From Pelodera strongyloides (Eukaryota; Nematoda; Chromadorea; Rhabditida; Rhabditidae), in NCBI GenBank assembly GCA_036852015.1, contig JAANDG010000143.1:124001-188000 (forward strand): a stretch of DNA of 64,000 nucleotides, read 5' to 3'. Shown piece by piece: positions 48,901 to 61,262 of the stretch; within the stretch, counting starts at the first letter, position 1, and the number at the start of each line of letters is the position of its first letter. The notes beneath the pieces were generated by a model that saw only the letters and a list, made by a program, of their open reading frames with translations, was not told the DNA's origin and did no database searches. A program made the translations under genes and the position numbers.

Positions 48901-51900
48901 TTAGAGAGAGAATCTGAGAGAATTAAGATAAAATATGTTAAAGCCGAACAAGCAAACGTTTTGAAAATATTTCACCTTCTGGATAGCGAGCACGGCAGCT
49001 GCGAGCCTGGCCTCAGCCTTAGAACGACTTTCAGGACCGGTAACCGAGCGATCCTCTTTTTCTAAAAACAAAGGTAAACATAATAAAGGGCCTTAGGCCC
49101 TCAAAATTCATCACGAGGCGCTCTTCTTTCATTTTTGCTCAAAAATAGGGAAATGAGAATATGTGAATAATTTTCATATTAAAGAAAGAAAGGAAGAACG
49201 CCCCGAACGGGTTCGCTTTTGCGCTATGGGGCGATACTTGCCCCGATCCGTTCACACATGCGCCTATAGTCACGAAAACATAAAAAAAAGGTTCGTGGAC
49301 GCGGATCGAGCAAAGTTCGCATGGAGAGACCATAGAGTAAAAGGAACGAAAAATCTACTGTTGAGGTCGTCCTTGAGCGTACAGGTGGCTACGAACGTCC
49401 GAGGGGAAGCACCACTAGTGAGATCAATGCCGCTTTTCTTCTCGGCCTCCTCCACGGAGAAGGTAGGCTCAAGACTGTCGACGGAACACAAATAGAAGAG
49501 AACCTGCAAAAATGGATAATGGGTGTGGCTGAGCCCCGCGGGGGCCAACCACGCGCATTATACAAATGTGCTGATACCATAATAAGCCGCACACAATGGA
49601 CAGTGCAAAAAAAGCAGGTGTTGAAGCCAAAAAAAGAAGATAAAAACACCAACCTGTATTGGCGAAAGAGTAGAAATTCTTGGTAAAATACTCTTCTTGG
49701 CTACTTCCTGGATTGACGCCTGAGAAACCTTGAAGAGATCAGTGAGCGCCTGAAAAGTGAAAAGTAATCGACACTGTAATCAAAATACCCTATGAAAAGT
49801 GGATGCGTCTAGCAATGTTAAAATAAAACCGGCATATTACCAAACATAAGAAATGAAGAATCATTTCTGTGATCGCTCAGTAATCCAACATAAAAAATGT
49901 CTGTTAAATTGAACAACTGATGCCAGAGAATGGTAATATATGGTTCCCTGGTTTTTTTTATTAAAAAAAATTACTATAAAAGCAAAAAGAACATCCAAAA
50001 ACAATATAAACGAGAAAAAAACCTACTTCTCGCACAGCTTGTTCCTTAGGACTGTTCTTTCCAATTCCTTCGGACACATATTTCTTTCCCTGTTCCGGGA
50101 AACTCAGAGTAAACCTGCAAAAATATGAATATGATGGCTTCAGCGCTCAAAACATGCGCGGTACGCTACGTGATTAGTTTAACATTAATTCACAATTCTT
50201 ACTACTGTTTTCTTCAAAACCTTTTCTTTATTCGGAATTAGAAGGACCGCAATTGAGCTTTGAAACAAAATTCAAACAAGGAGCTCTTTTAAATTAGATC
50301 TGTACATCGAAGGGAAATTTCACCAATTTATAATTAGCCTATAAGAATTAATTCAAACTCCGGAATGGCGAAATAAATACTACCTGAACTTTCTCTTGTG
50401 AAAACGAGCATTGGGATCGTCTGTTATGTCCAAATACTCCATCTGAGGCGTGAGTCCTTCTTGTTCCATGCAGAGTTTCCTCATTAAATCGACAAGCGAA
50501 ACGGCTGATTCCAAAGGTGACATCTAAAAAAATAACATTAACACACACATACCATACCCTATAAACTAAGAACAGTAATTTATTCAAGAGTTGAATAGGT
50601 TGTCGCACAGAAAGCACATGGAACAGACCTTTTGCTTCTTCTTAGGGGGCGCATCGGAGCTGGAAACTTCGGCTTTCGGCACCTTAACCTTAGCTGGGGT
50701 AGGTGGGGCGACTTCCTTTTCTTCGAATGGACTGATTTTAATGTCCGGGCGAAGTGCTTGAAGAGCAACTGCAGCACATTTCTGAAGAATGGTCTTTGTT
50801 TGGCGGTAGAGCAACTCTCCTTACAGGATGTGTACCCATTGTTCTTAAGAGAAATTACACTACCAGCATCATCATGCTTGAACACAAACAAAATTTCGTT
50901 CGGGCTTATTTTATTAATGCCTGAATTGGCAAAAAAGATTGGCAAATGAAAATGTAATACAGGGCGTGGCCCGAAAAAAAGGGATGGGGGAAAGGAAGTG
51001 TTCCAGACCCGAGATATACTGCTAATGTAACATTAGTGAGAGGCGCCTGACAAACACAAACTTCCCTTTCTTTCGGCCATCTTAAAGCGAAATGCTAGCC
51101 CCTTTGGAAAATTTGCATATGATAAGCAAATCCTATGTATCCTATGCTAATTTTGTACGATTGCCGTGGACGACCGTACAAAATTAGCATAGGATACGTA
51201 GGATTTGCTTATCATATGCAAATTTTCCAAAGGGGCTAGCATTTCGCTTTAAATGCGCCCGGAAAGTTACATAAGGTCAGGGCGTAGTATGATACACTAA
51301 CCTGTTTTGCAACTTTCTTGCTCGCCGCATCGCAGTTGTATTCCTTTCCTTGAATGGTCAATACGCAGCGATATGACTTCTTGTTAGGAGAGGTCGAAGG
51401 AATCTCTTCATATCGTTCAGCTACATCCCTATAACATAAGTTAGTCAGATGAAACAAAATTCATTCATGAAACAGAGACCATGCGCATACTGGAGACCAT
51501 TCTTATTCAAGGATTAATGCTACTCAAGGCAATGGCATCTTCATCGGAGCACCAGAAAACAAAACAACTTACTTGAATAGCTCATGTAGAAGCATTGCCG
51601 GGGTTTTGCCGGTTGGATCAAATGGCTTCTTGACGGGGGTTTTCTTCTGCCAACCTCCACCACTCCGACGAGGAAAGCTACCAGCCCTCATGCTACCGTT
51701 GCCACCGGATGAAGCGCTGGCTGGGGTCCCAGCAGGAACGAAATAGTTTGACATAGCCGTCGGTGTTCCAGTTGACGAACTCTGCTGGCCGCGAGTTCCC
51801 GGAGTCGTCCAATAGCCAACACTTTTTTGAGATGGGGTTCCGTTGCCTTGGTACTAAAAATCAGACGTTATGCTCTATAGCGTCGACACTTTTATCGAGA

Positions 51901-52180
51901 TGGGGTTCCGTTTCCTTGGTAATAAAAACCATACTTTACGCTTTATAAGCAACAAAGCAACTATTCATCTATGGGAAAATAAATTGAGACTCCACGCAAA
52001 CAAACCGAGTAACTTCAATAACGCTACCTGAGAGTAAATTTTCGGGTCGACGAAATTATTCTCGCTCTTAATTTGCGGCATACTCGGCTGCTGCATTTGT
52101 TGAGTAGCCGGCGCAGCGCCCCATCCATAGTTGTAGCCAAAGCTACTGGTGTTGTTATATCCTGTATTGTTGTAGTCCAT
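45985..52180 (-). CDS. adr-1: ADAR-family protein with four dsRBDs and an inactive deaminase domain (complete, ADR-1-like)
   Basis: ADARs deaminate adenosine in dsRNA. Twenty-two exons join in phase from the ATG at 52180 to a TAA at 45985 and give 883 residues; the first exons are 52028-52180, 51573-51853, 51302-51428 and 50629-50781, the last 46385-46519 and 45985-46164. dsRBDs lie near residues 134-198, 240-322, 345-428 (weakest) and 440-526 (GVGRSKKQAKNAAAHAALKE). The deaminase-like domain fills about 530-883 and ends with the typical LSYAEAKAKAEAYQEMKK ... W-Q-V-K-P segment. Key residues are lost: the HAE motif reads HIQ (615-617), so the catalytic Glu is Gln, and the PCG zinc Cys region reads FAPD (666-669). 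The third zinc Cys is kept (VHCMADK, C715). The protein should bind dsRNA without editing, as known for nematode ADR-1 and vertebrate ADADs. The start follows TTTTTCCAG by 17 nt. The exon 8 donor (AACA|gtagat) is weak. Confidence 0.92.
51082..51252. repeat. 171-nt near-perfect palindrome, copy 3, in an ADAR-gene intron
   Basis: Nearly identical to the other two copies. It lies in the intron between exons 3 and 4 of the ADAR-like gene, where the transcript would fold into a long dsRNA hairpin about 50 nt from the exon 3 donor. Confidence 0.85.
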
Positions 52181-53247
52181 TGCGAACACAAATTACCCTG
52201 GAAAAATACTGCAGTTCGTACAATGCGTGTTAAGGCGCGTTCGAGTTAAAGGTAGAATTCACGGAAACGTTCGATCAAGACGGAAGATGGAAGCTCAGCA
52301 TGGAACATAGAAGGGCTAATATGAGAGACAACAGACACACATAATTGAGTATCTTTTTTCCACAGGCAATTAATACGCAGCCGAAAAACATTTGCCTTCG
52401 TGTCAAAATATATGATGAAAAGCAGAATATTCAACTGTGTCCATCTGTTGCCTCTCATTTTAGCACTATCAACTTTTCTTGCGTTTCCATCTTGAACCTG
52501 AAAGCGCGTTCGAGATGGGCGGACAACGGAAAACCATAGCTACTTCTCCGTGTATAGAGGGTGCAAAGTGAGAGGCGCCTTTTTCCGCCCATCTCGAACT
52601 TTCCCAGCACTTTTCCCATGTTACATGCGCCTTTAGGCCGTAACTTCAAAAAGACGGGAAAAATTTGCTCGCGGCATCCATTCCCAGTTTTAACGCTGGG
52701 GTGTCTTTTACAGGCTAAACTAGCGGGCCAGGGGGTTTCAGGCGCTTTCCCCCCCCCCCCCCACTAAAGGTAAACAAAAGAAATCGGAAAACTATACAGA
52801 AACCAGCAAACACAACGAAACTCCCCACGAAAGTGCGCGAACGCGAGAATCGACTTTCTGCAAAAAAACACGAGTGATGGTCAGGTTTAGAGAGTACTGT
52901 AGGTTTGCCTACAAACTATAGGAAAGGCACGTCGCCCTAATTTCGCATAAATTGTTGTTTTTTTTTTTTTTGCTCCATCCATCCGCTCGCTGTGTGTGTT
53001 TTGTTGTTGTTATCTTTTTGATAGAATATTTATATTTGAAGTGAAATAAAATAAAATGAAACGAAATGAATAAAATTATCATATTTCCCTTGTATCTTAT
53101 CACCTCCCAATAGTTGAGAGCTTTTATGGTCTTTGTTGGCAATTCGTTTGATATTTGAACGTTATTACGTTATTTTATACAATTTTGATTATGCTGTGTT
53201 TCTTTCAGTATGCACGTTTAACAACAGCCCACTTTGCCAATTGAAGA
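52181..53247. promoter_or_regulatory. Divergent intergenic region between the ADAR-like and afadin genes
   Basis: The two genes are head to head, about 1.07 kb apart. Much of the spacer is mobile DNA: abutting GGCGCGTTCG foldbacks occupy about 52231-52638, followed by a C homopolymer near 52750. Both genes show a T-rich splice acceptor shortly upstream of the ATG. No core promoter motif is evident. Confidence 0.4.
52231..52638. repeat. Two abutting GGCGCGTTCG foldback elements
   Basis: GGCGCGTTCGAG near 52232 and GCGCGTTCGAGATGGG near 52503 begin two units; the second closes with CCATCTCGAAC and ATGCGCCTTTA. They fill much of the ADAR/afadin divergent spacer. Confidence 0.65.
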
Positions 53248-56200
53248 ATGTTATCGGAGCGAGAACAACTTACTCGGCTTGTACAGCAATGGAACGAAAA
53301 CCGCCTCGACTTATTTCATCTTTCCTTTCCCACAGAGGTTTTTTTATATTAATTGGCTTTTTTATTAATGTTGCAATATTTAAATCTAAACTGCAGCGAA
53401 TTAGATGTCGGGTTAACCATTACACATGACTTTTTGGCTGGATGCGTATATGAATGAGAGATGATCACAGTCTTCGAGTCTTCAGAATTACGGGGACACA
53501 AACTACCAATGTGTAACTATTTTCATAATAACAATTTAAGCGAACAACCAAGTTGAACCTACTTCCAGGAACTCGAAATAGAGGGCGTCATGCGCTTCTA
53601 CTTTCTCGAAGTGGGTGAAAAGGTGTCAACGAAGTGTATTCGAGTGTCGAGCACTGCCACGACACGAGCTGTTATTGACGCTTTGGTTGAGAAATTTCTT
53701 CCCGACTTGCGCATGTTAACTGATTCCGAATATTCGCTGTGGGAAGTACACGAAGGTATTCACATTCGTTCATTCAACTGTAGACTGTAACTTTTTAGTG
53801 TTCAATATGTAAAATTTTAAAATTTGTTTTACGCTTCAAGAGCGTACTCCAGTACTCCTTTATTCAAGGGAGTTCTCATTCAACGTTTTGCCTATTACAT
53901 GTTCCCCAGAGGTCCTGAGCTCAGGCGATTTATGGTTTCAGCAAGGTATTAACTTTATAGGAACTTTCACTGTTTCACTGCTTATTTTTTACGCATAATT
54001 GTGATTATCATATCCATGTATCTCGATTTTCAGGTGGTGAAGAACGTCGCCTCGACCAGGACGAAAAACCGCTTTTAGTCCAGTTGACCTGGCACAAAGA
54101 CGATCGCGAGGGGAGATTTTTGTTGAAGAAGCATGGCACACAGTATTTACCATTACAAGTAAGTGATATTTCAGGAAAGGCGTCTGATTGCTGGGTATTT
54201 ACATGACAAATGATTCCAGTAAATTGTGTGCAAAAAATAATCCCGGATAGTCTGTCAGTTCAATCTAAGGCTGACTTGGTCACCATGTCCATGTTCAGAT
54301 GTTTTTTTTTTCGCCAAAGTAGTGCTTTTTGAGACATTATTGAGCATTGTGGTAGGGTTAGTTCGTTGTAGGGTAGGTCTGTAGGTCAGCTAGTCTCGTT
54401 CACTAGTCTGCTCGACGAACCACGCCCTCAGCAATTCAAACCCTTGCACGAATTCTTTATTTTTATTCATTTCTCTTTAGAATGCCACACAGGAAGATAT
54501 TGACATGGATCGCGGTCTCAAGCGGTTTTCCAAGCGAGAAAAGAAAGAGATCAAGAAGAAACACCAACAAAACATTGGTGAGTAAATTTGTGTCATATTG
54601 CATTGCTGTTCTCGGTTGACTTGATTGTCATTAAAACGAAATATCGTCCTGTTTTTGAAACGCAACGTGGACAGCTGAATTCTTACGTATTTATGCTAAG
54701 CGCTCGAATCTCGAATTTAGCTCGATTTTTTATTCTAATTTATGTTCATTTGCAATTTGCATAGGCTGCACGAGATTGCAGGTGTACTCGATGTGTTTCA
54801 AAAGCCGGCAGTATCTCGCTACTCGCTACGTACATAACACCCTGTTGTATTTCTGATTTTGTCCGCTTGTGTATTTATTTGAATTGTATTATTTTCTTTT
54901 TTTGTTGACTGAGATTTGAGGTTTTTCATTCACTCATTTCATAAGGTAGTCGGTTATTTTAATTTGTGAATTGCTCATGCTTGTTTGTGAGGGTTGACAG
55001 TGCATTCTTATTTCTTATCTTATCTCACTTTTTATGTGTTGCCTCGCTGATGAATTAAACTTTTGGGGAAATTCATTGAATTCCTTGTTTTATTCATTAT
55101 TGATTAGTTTCTTATTTTTGCGATTGAAGCTGAAAGCAGGGTTTCACTCCCTCGTATCACATTTTTATTATTTTATTTTTAAATAATAATTAAATTATTA
55201 TTTTAGTATCTGTGAACGCGGGCAGAGAAGAGGAGTACGTAGTGACTGATATCTACAGAGAGGTGTGTTTATTTATATTTAAAATGTTTGTTAACTTCAC
55301 TGTGCGGAACTCTCAAGAATTCGGAACCTGGGATATTAATATATTTTTTACAGTATTTTATAATAATTAGCAAATAATATTTTTTCTCTAGTCAATGTGT
55401 TGTCGTATTCGTATACGAAGAATTTTTCCAAAAATCATTTCACACTTATTTTTATTAAATGCCGCCATCGAGCAATGCTTGCATTCTTGTTTTTTTTTCA
55501 ACATTTTGGTGGAACCGAGAAAGGTGGAACTAGTGTTGTCGAAAATTGAGTGTGTTAGTTGATTGTGAACATAAAATATTTCCAATTATGCAGGTGCCCG
55601 CCAACACATTCACACGGACAATATCGAACCCCGAAGTAGTGATGAAGAAGCGAAGAGAACGCAAGCTCGAGGCAAAACTCGGCGAAATGGGAAACGGTAT
55701 TGTCGTATTATTATTTTTTTTTTTTTTTTTTTTTTTTTGAAATTTTGTTGGGGACTTTGCGTATTATGGATTATAAATTTTGGTTGCAAACGAAAAATTG
55801 GGGTTTCGGTCGAGCGGGTATCGAACCCGCATCTTCCTCGCTCGACCGAAACCCCAATTTTTAAAATTTATAAAACTTAGGCTGAGGCGGCCTTTAATGA
55901 CCTCTGGGCATTTGCACTAACATTTGAAGCTTATTATGGATTAGTTTTCTTATCGGGCACAAAAATTATCTTAAAGAAATGATTTAACTGGAGGAATTGA
56001 GGAATCTTAGGGTTCCTTTTGGTCATTTACAAACTAGTTCGAATTGCTCGCCTCATCTAAATGCTTTAAACCGGACGGTGGAAAACAGATGAGGTCTGGG
56101 AATTGTGTTGGGATATGCGATTGTTGTTTCAGGTGGAAGTCTGAAGATCTACGGCGTGGATTTGGTCCCCTCTCGGCCTTATGTGACTCTTCTCGTTGGA

Positions 56201-58930
56201 ATGAGGGATAAGGCCAAGGATGTGGTACGAGAGGCACTGGAAAAATATGCACTCACTCATTTGGATGCTCATCAATTTACTCTCGCGCAGGTGGGTTGAT
56301 TGTAGTATTTTATTAAGTTTCCAACACCGATGGTCGGGCACTAGTTTCCGACCGATTTTTTTTACCATACTAGGACTCCACGCTACTCTGCTACACATTC
56401 ACCGCTTATTCTATTTTAACTTCAGATCCTAACGTCTGGTAATGAGAGGTAGATTTCCTGTTAAAGTCGGAAAATTAACAGCTAAAAAGAAATAGACAAC
56501 TTGGGTATTAAGATGCCAGTTTTGAGCATAACATCAGTCAGGATATTGTTCACTTTTTATACAATCCGATTCAAAATACTGCCTTTTTTCGTAGTTTTAA
56601 GACAACTCTTTTCCACGATAAATTTATTCACTGTTTTAAGCCCAGTCTTTCAGAGCACTTTGCCCCCGGATCACAGGCGTTCAATGTCCGATTTGCATTC
56701 CGAATCGGAAATGTTGCCAACGCAACGGGTGTTGGATGATGAGGAGTGCCCCTTACTTATTGTGAGTTTTTATTTATTTTGTATTTTGTACTTACTGGGC
56801 TTTCCAAGTATCCAAGGTGTGATTCTGTCAATACTACCGTATGTATTTCTGCGTGAAACTTGCATATATAATATGAAAAATTAAAAATATACTCTCGTTT
56901 AGTTCCAAAATACTGTAAATTTTAACCATACTTGGAAACCGCATAGTTGTTTCACAGTTGTTAATTGTTAATTTCCAAAAAAATTTATGGCGTAGTGACT
57001 CTGGTGGACCAATATTCCATTCATTGTTGTCTCGATTTAGAGCGTAAGGGCGCGTTCGGGTTGCTCTTTCCGAAAGAGAAAGAGGCAAAAACCCCGTTCG
57101 GGTTGGACCTTTCCGAAAGGATTTAATGCTTTGTGAAAGTGAAAAGTACAGTACACACTTTCCGTGAACACGCAGGGGTTTTCGTTTTAAGATTTGAATC
57201 AATTTAATTGTGCACTGTGCATTTCCTTCCGGTCTTGTGCACGTACTGCCATGTGCCTGCGGGCCTGCCGGCGGTCGGGAAAAAATACAATGCCGAAATT
57301 GTGCACAAGTGCGCAGACCGTGCACATTCAAATAAAAAATAAAACCCCTGCGTGTTCACGGAAAGTGTGTACTGTACTTTTCACTTTCACAAAGCATTAA
57401 ATTCTTTCGGAAAGGTCCAACCCGAACGGGGGTTTTGCCTCTTTCTCTTTCGGAAAGAGCAACCCTAACGCGCCCTAAGATGTACGTGCATCGTTAATAA
57501 ATAATTAAAGAAACATGCTGTTTGCTGACGCAGATTTATTTTGCATTTGAATTTGAATTATTCGCGTAGTCTACGAATGTATATGTGCGAATATTCGTCT
57601 AATATTTATTCTGTTTATTTCTAGGCTGCGAATCGACCCCCAGATGCACCAGAGGTTTACTTTTCGATAAGAAAGCGTACCACGCCTATTTATAAGAAGG
57701 TTTGTCACTTGGAAGGGTTTAAAGTTTAAATTGCTCCCTTTGATGTTTATGGTTCATAGATTCTAACAGGTACGATTATAGCAAGTATATCGTATATCGA
57801 TTGAATGTTGTTAAGTTCTGGTGAAATTTAAAATTTGGCGTGAACTTTGTGAATTTTCACTTTGACATAATTCTATTTTATGTTTTGCTTTTTGTAGATT
57901 TCGAGTATGAACAGCATCGACATCGAGACGCAGCAGATGCCAGCTTCAGACCCAGGATTTGCTGTTTACAATCCTGGTGAGATGTTTTTTCCTATACGAT
58001 ACTTTTTGGGGTATGTTGCTTTAAAAATAGAGATTTTGGAAAACTACTGTTTCTTTCAGACGGTTTCTTACCCGTGCCCGCCCAAGTGTTGCCTATTCTT
58101 CCCGGTGTTACGGAAGTTGGATCGGACAGGAGTATTGCTCATTTCTCATCGCAGAATATCTTGGTTAGTTTATTAATTTACTTTACATAATTATTTTGAT
58201 GCCACGCGGCCACAATATGGGATTTTTGCTCGATTCTCGACTGCTTAGAACGTGTTATATTTGTTTTGTTATTTTTATATTTGTTTGCTTTGCTTCTCCG
58301 TGTATGTTTTTTGAGAAATAATAATATGTAGGATGTGTTTGATTTTATTGGAATATTGGAAAGTAAGGTGCGGACTTGGAAAAATGAAAAAATGAGTGAA
58401 AAACGTTTCTTTTATTTAGCTGGATGGCGATTTTATCCTGGGACGGCATTGTGTGATAACATTTATGGACGGTGTGGTTACGGTCACTCCCAGTGCTCCG
58501 CAGGCAGTCATTCAGGTTATTATCGGTTTTTAAAATAGCTTATATTACTATTTTCTTTTTGTTGTTGTATGGTATTCTAGTCTGGACTCACCCACCCGTG
58601 AGTGGCTCTCGTGAAGAATAGGTCTGCTCGATGATTCATGATTGATTTGGAAATTTTGTAATGGGGTTTCCAAGTATGCTGAAAGTTTACCCTCTACCGT
58701 ACATTGGAACTACACGAGAATATTTTTTTAAAGAATTTGTGGAACTGTGCTAAGAAACTGAGAAGCGCTAGCGAAGACAGGCGTTGGTATGGGGGACTTC
58801 AGGCGTTGGTATGGAGGAGTATAAAGTTTGTTTTCAGGTAAACAACCGACATATTGAGCAGACAGCGATACTGAAGGACGGTGATGTGGTGACAATTGGA
58901 ATTGGGGCTCGATTCAAGTTTGTACTATCG
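53248..58930 (+). CDS. AFDN: Afadin/canoe 5' portion: two Ras-association domains and FHA domain (3' end not found)
   Basis: Afadin links nectins and Ras/Rap signalling to actin at adherens junctions. Thirteen exons join in phase: 53248-53337, 53569-53755, 54034-54158, 54481-54577, 55207-55262, 55594-55696, 56133-56290, 56654-56761, 57625-57699, 57898-57976, 58060-58163, 58420-58515 and 58838-58930, giving 457 residues. Landmarks seen are WNENRLDLF near the N-terminus, VMRFYF and TKCIRVSSTATT in RA1, DEKPLLVQLTWHKDDREGRF, the conserved FTRTISNPEVVMKKRR linker, LKIYGVDLVPSRPYVTLLVG in RA2, VLDDEECPLLI, and the FHA core (LDGDFILGRHC, MDGVVTVTP). The match to fly Canoe and human afadin order is close. 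The ATG lies about 39 nt after TTTCTTTCAG. Introns hold foldback elements, including the 430-nt one at 57050. DIL and PDZ domains, expected next, were not found, so the gene probably continues beyond the right edge after a very long intron. Confidence 0.92.
54631..54825. repeat. Degenerate GGCCGG-type element in an afadin intron
   Basis: Starts TTAAAACGAAATATC and ends with AAAAGCCGGCAG; many changes suggest an old copy. It lies between afadin exons 4 and 5. Confidence 0.6.
55793..55862. repeat. Perfect 24-bp-arm hairpin with a tRNA T-arm-like loop, in an afadin intron
   Basis: AATTGGGGTTTCGGTCGAGC and its complement enclose a loop that, on the minus strand, reads GCGGGTTCGATACCC, a B-box/T-arm sequence. 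A tRNA fragment trapped in a palindrome is one reading. Confidence 0.7.
57050..57478. repeat. 430-nt long-arm foldback in an afadin intron
   Basis: Arms of roughly 145 nt, including GGGCGCGTTCGGGTTG, GCTCTTTCCGAAAGAGAAAG and AGTACAGTACACACTTTCC, recur as reverse complement at the other end; the centre is about 140 nt. Such arms would give a long dsRNA stem in the pre-mRNA between exons 8 and 9. Confidence 0.8.
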
Positions 58931-58946
58931 GTGGTGCGTTTTTTTT

Positions 58947-59182
58947 TATTAAGTTCGGGATGCTCTTTCCGAAAGGAAAACATGCAAATTTCTCGTTCGG
59001 GGTAGGCATTTCCGAAAGGTTCTAATGCTTGCAGATAGGTGAGATAGGTCAAAATACAGTATGAATTAGCATGCAAAAAATGCGCATGTTTTAAGAAACT
59101 TTCGGAAGTGTCCATCCCGAACCCAAACGAGAAATTTGCATGTTTTCTTTTCCTTTCGGAAAGAGCATCCTGTACGCGCCCT
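58947..59182. repeat. Foldback element related to the GGCGCGTTCG family
   Basis: GGGATGCTCTTTCCGAAAGG at the left and CCTTTCGGAAAGAGCATCC with CGCGCCCTAAG at the right. It starts about 20 nt after the last recognised afadin exon. Confidence 0.65.
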
Positions 59183-61074
59183 AAGAAACTTTAATTTCAT
59201 TGTTTATTAAACTTGTTTTCTGTTGTGTATTCTACTCAATCAATGCGATCATATAATGACCTGCGGGGGATCGCTTAAGGGTTCGTGTGCAAATAAGTGT
59301 TTGCGCGCGCTTCTTTAGACGCCCGCCTCCTATTGCTCACCCGGGCGCGCACGTTCTCGTTCTTTATTTATCCTTTCTCTTTCTTCCCTCTTCACTTTTG
59401 CGGTGTGTAAATAAATAGAATGGATACTGGGAAGGTTTGAGGTCTGAGGTCTGACCAGGGCGAGGGCCACGGGCCACGGTTTTGGAGAGAAAATAGTTTT
59501 CAATTTGTCTATCTAGCCATCTTGTGCTTTGGTAGTTATGGACATAGACTTAGGAATGCTTGATGTTTGGTGACTGTATATACTATATTTAAACTTGCTT
59601 GTTGTTCTTCTGTTATCGCTAAGTAGCCGTAATCGCCCTCTCCTCTTCCGAACTGTTATTGTTGTTATATAAAAGAGGAAACAAATTGGGAAGATACAAT
59701 TGAATAAATTTAACAAACTAACATGAATATACCATATGTAATACGGTAACCCCCTTTCGGCCTTTCGCATAGTAGCTTTCATTGTGTAGTGTGTTACTTT
59801 TTTGTGTCTTCGGATTATTATTTTAGATATGTTCTGTGTTAGGTACAAGGCACAAGTATGTTCCTTTTATGTGGTGTCTTACAGTTCTCTTTATTGGAAA
59901 AGTATTTTTAGTCTCGTTTTGCTGCCGCGCAAGGTGCTTTGATTGGACCTGCTCCACAGCACAGTACAAATACTCACATTTCAAGCAGGTTAGTTTTTTG
60001 TTAGACATGGTTATGCACCGGGTTATATAACCCGGTTCACTTTATCTTTATCTTTTATCTTTATGGTTATGCATACTGGGTTTAAGCCATTGCTTTACTT
60101 TTAACACCGCCACCGCCTTTCGGCCTTTCATAATATTAGTGTAATTGATTTTATTATTATTATTGAAGATGCTTTTTGTGTTTGGATTTTGTGCTTTGTA
60201 CTTGTACAGTTTCGTGTGCTCTGCTCACTGTCAATGTTCACGTTTAAGTAGGCCATTGATAATTTATCTCCCAAGTTTGCTGTTTTTCATTTATGCTATC
60301 GGTCGTTGCACTTTGCAAGCTCACGCGCATTCTTTTCTATTTCTCAATTCTCCGGGTTATCTTTACTTTATTGTAATCGTATCATCATTTATTATCACTT
60401 TTTGCACGTTCCTCTCTCGCGCATTTCTCGCTTATCATTCGCGTCGCGTTTTGATGAATTTATTGTTAAATCGTTAAATGTTTTTTTCTGGATTGCTCCC
60501 CTTGCGCGTATCTGTATGTCGCTGTGTTATTTTGGCAACTAACGTCAGTTTTCAACTACTGTTACGTAATGTGCACTAAACCACGAACGCACTAACTAAC
60601 GGTAAAATCCTGGAATTTTAGAAGAGTGATGTCTATGTTGCATTTTTTTGTATTTCTATTGATTACGTACTGAGAGCCTTTGATGTCGGCGCTTTTGGAA
60701 TCTAGTGACTAAGGCTAGGGCTAGTATCTCAGTCTCAATCAGTGGTCAATATTCCTTACTTTTATATTATATATATATATCTTTTTATGAGACTAGTTCA
60801 TAGATCGATAGATCTTGCTCTCTCTCTGTTTTCTCTCTCTCTTGCTCTCTCTCTCTTCCCCTCTCTGCTTTGCTGCTTTCTCTCCACTCTCTTCCTCTAC
60901 CTGTCTTGTATCAGTCTTGCAGTCTTGCAAGAGACAGCAGACTTGCTTGCGTCTTTCCCTTTCGGGGATTTGATGTCTATCACTCCCGTTTTCCGGAAAC
61001 CACTCGCTCTATATCCTGATGGCTGATCCCGCCGTTATCGCTATCCATTCATTGATCCAATACTACCGTTGTTC

Positions 61075-61262
61075 TTAAAGCGAAATACCGGCCGGTTTTT
61101 GAAACGCATTGCGTACAACTGCTTTCTTATGCTGCATATGCAAGTGATCAAGAATTAGAATAAAAACTAGACCCCAATTAGACCCCCACGTTGCATAAAT
61201 GCATAGGAATGAATGCAAGTACTTGAAATGCGTTTCAAAAAACCGGCCGGTATTTCTCTTTA
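61075..61262. repeat. GGCCGG-type TTAA element
   Basis: Full-length copy with TTAA at both ends and GGCCGG in both arms. Confidence 0.8.
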
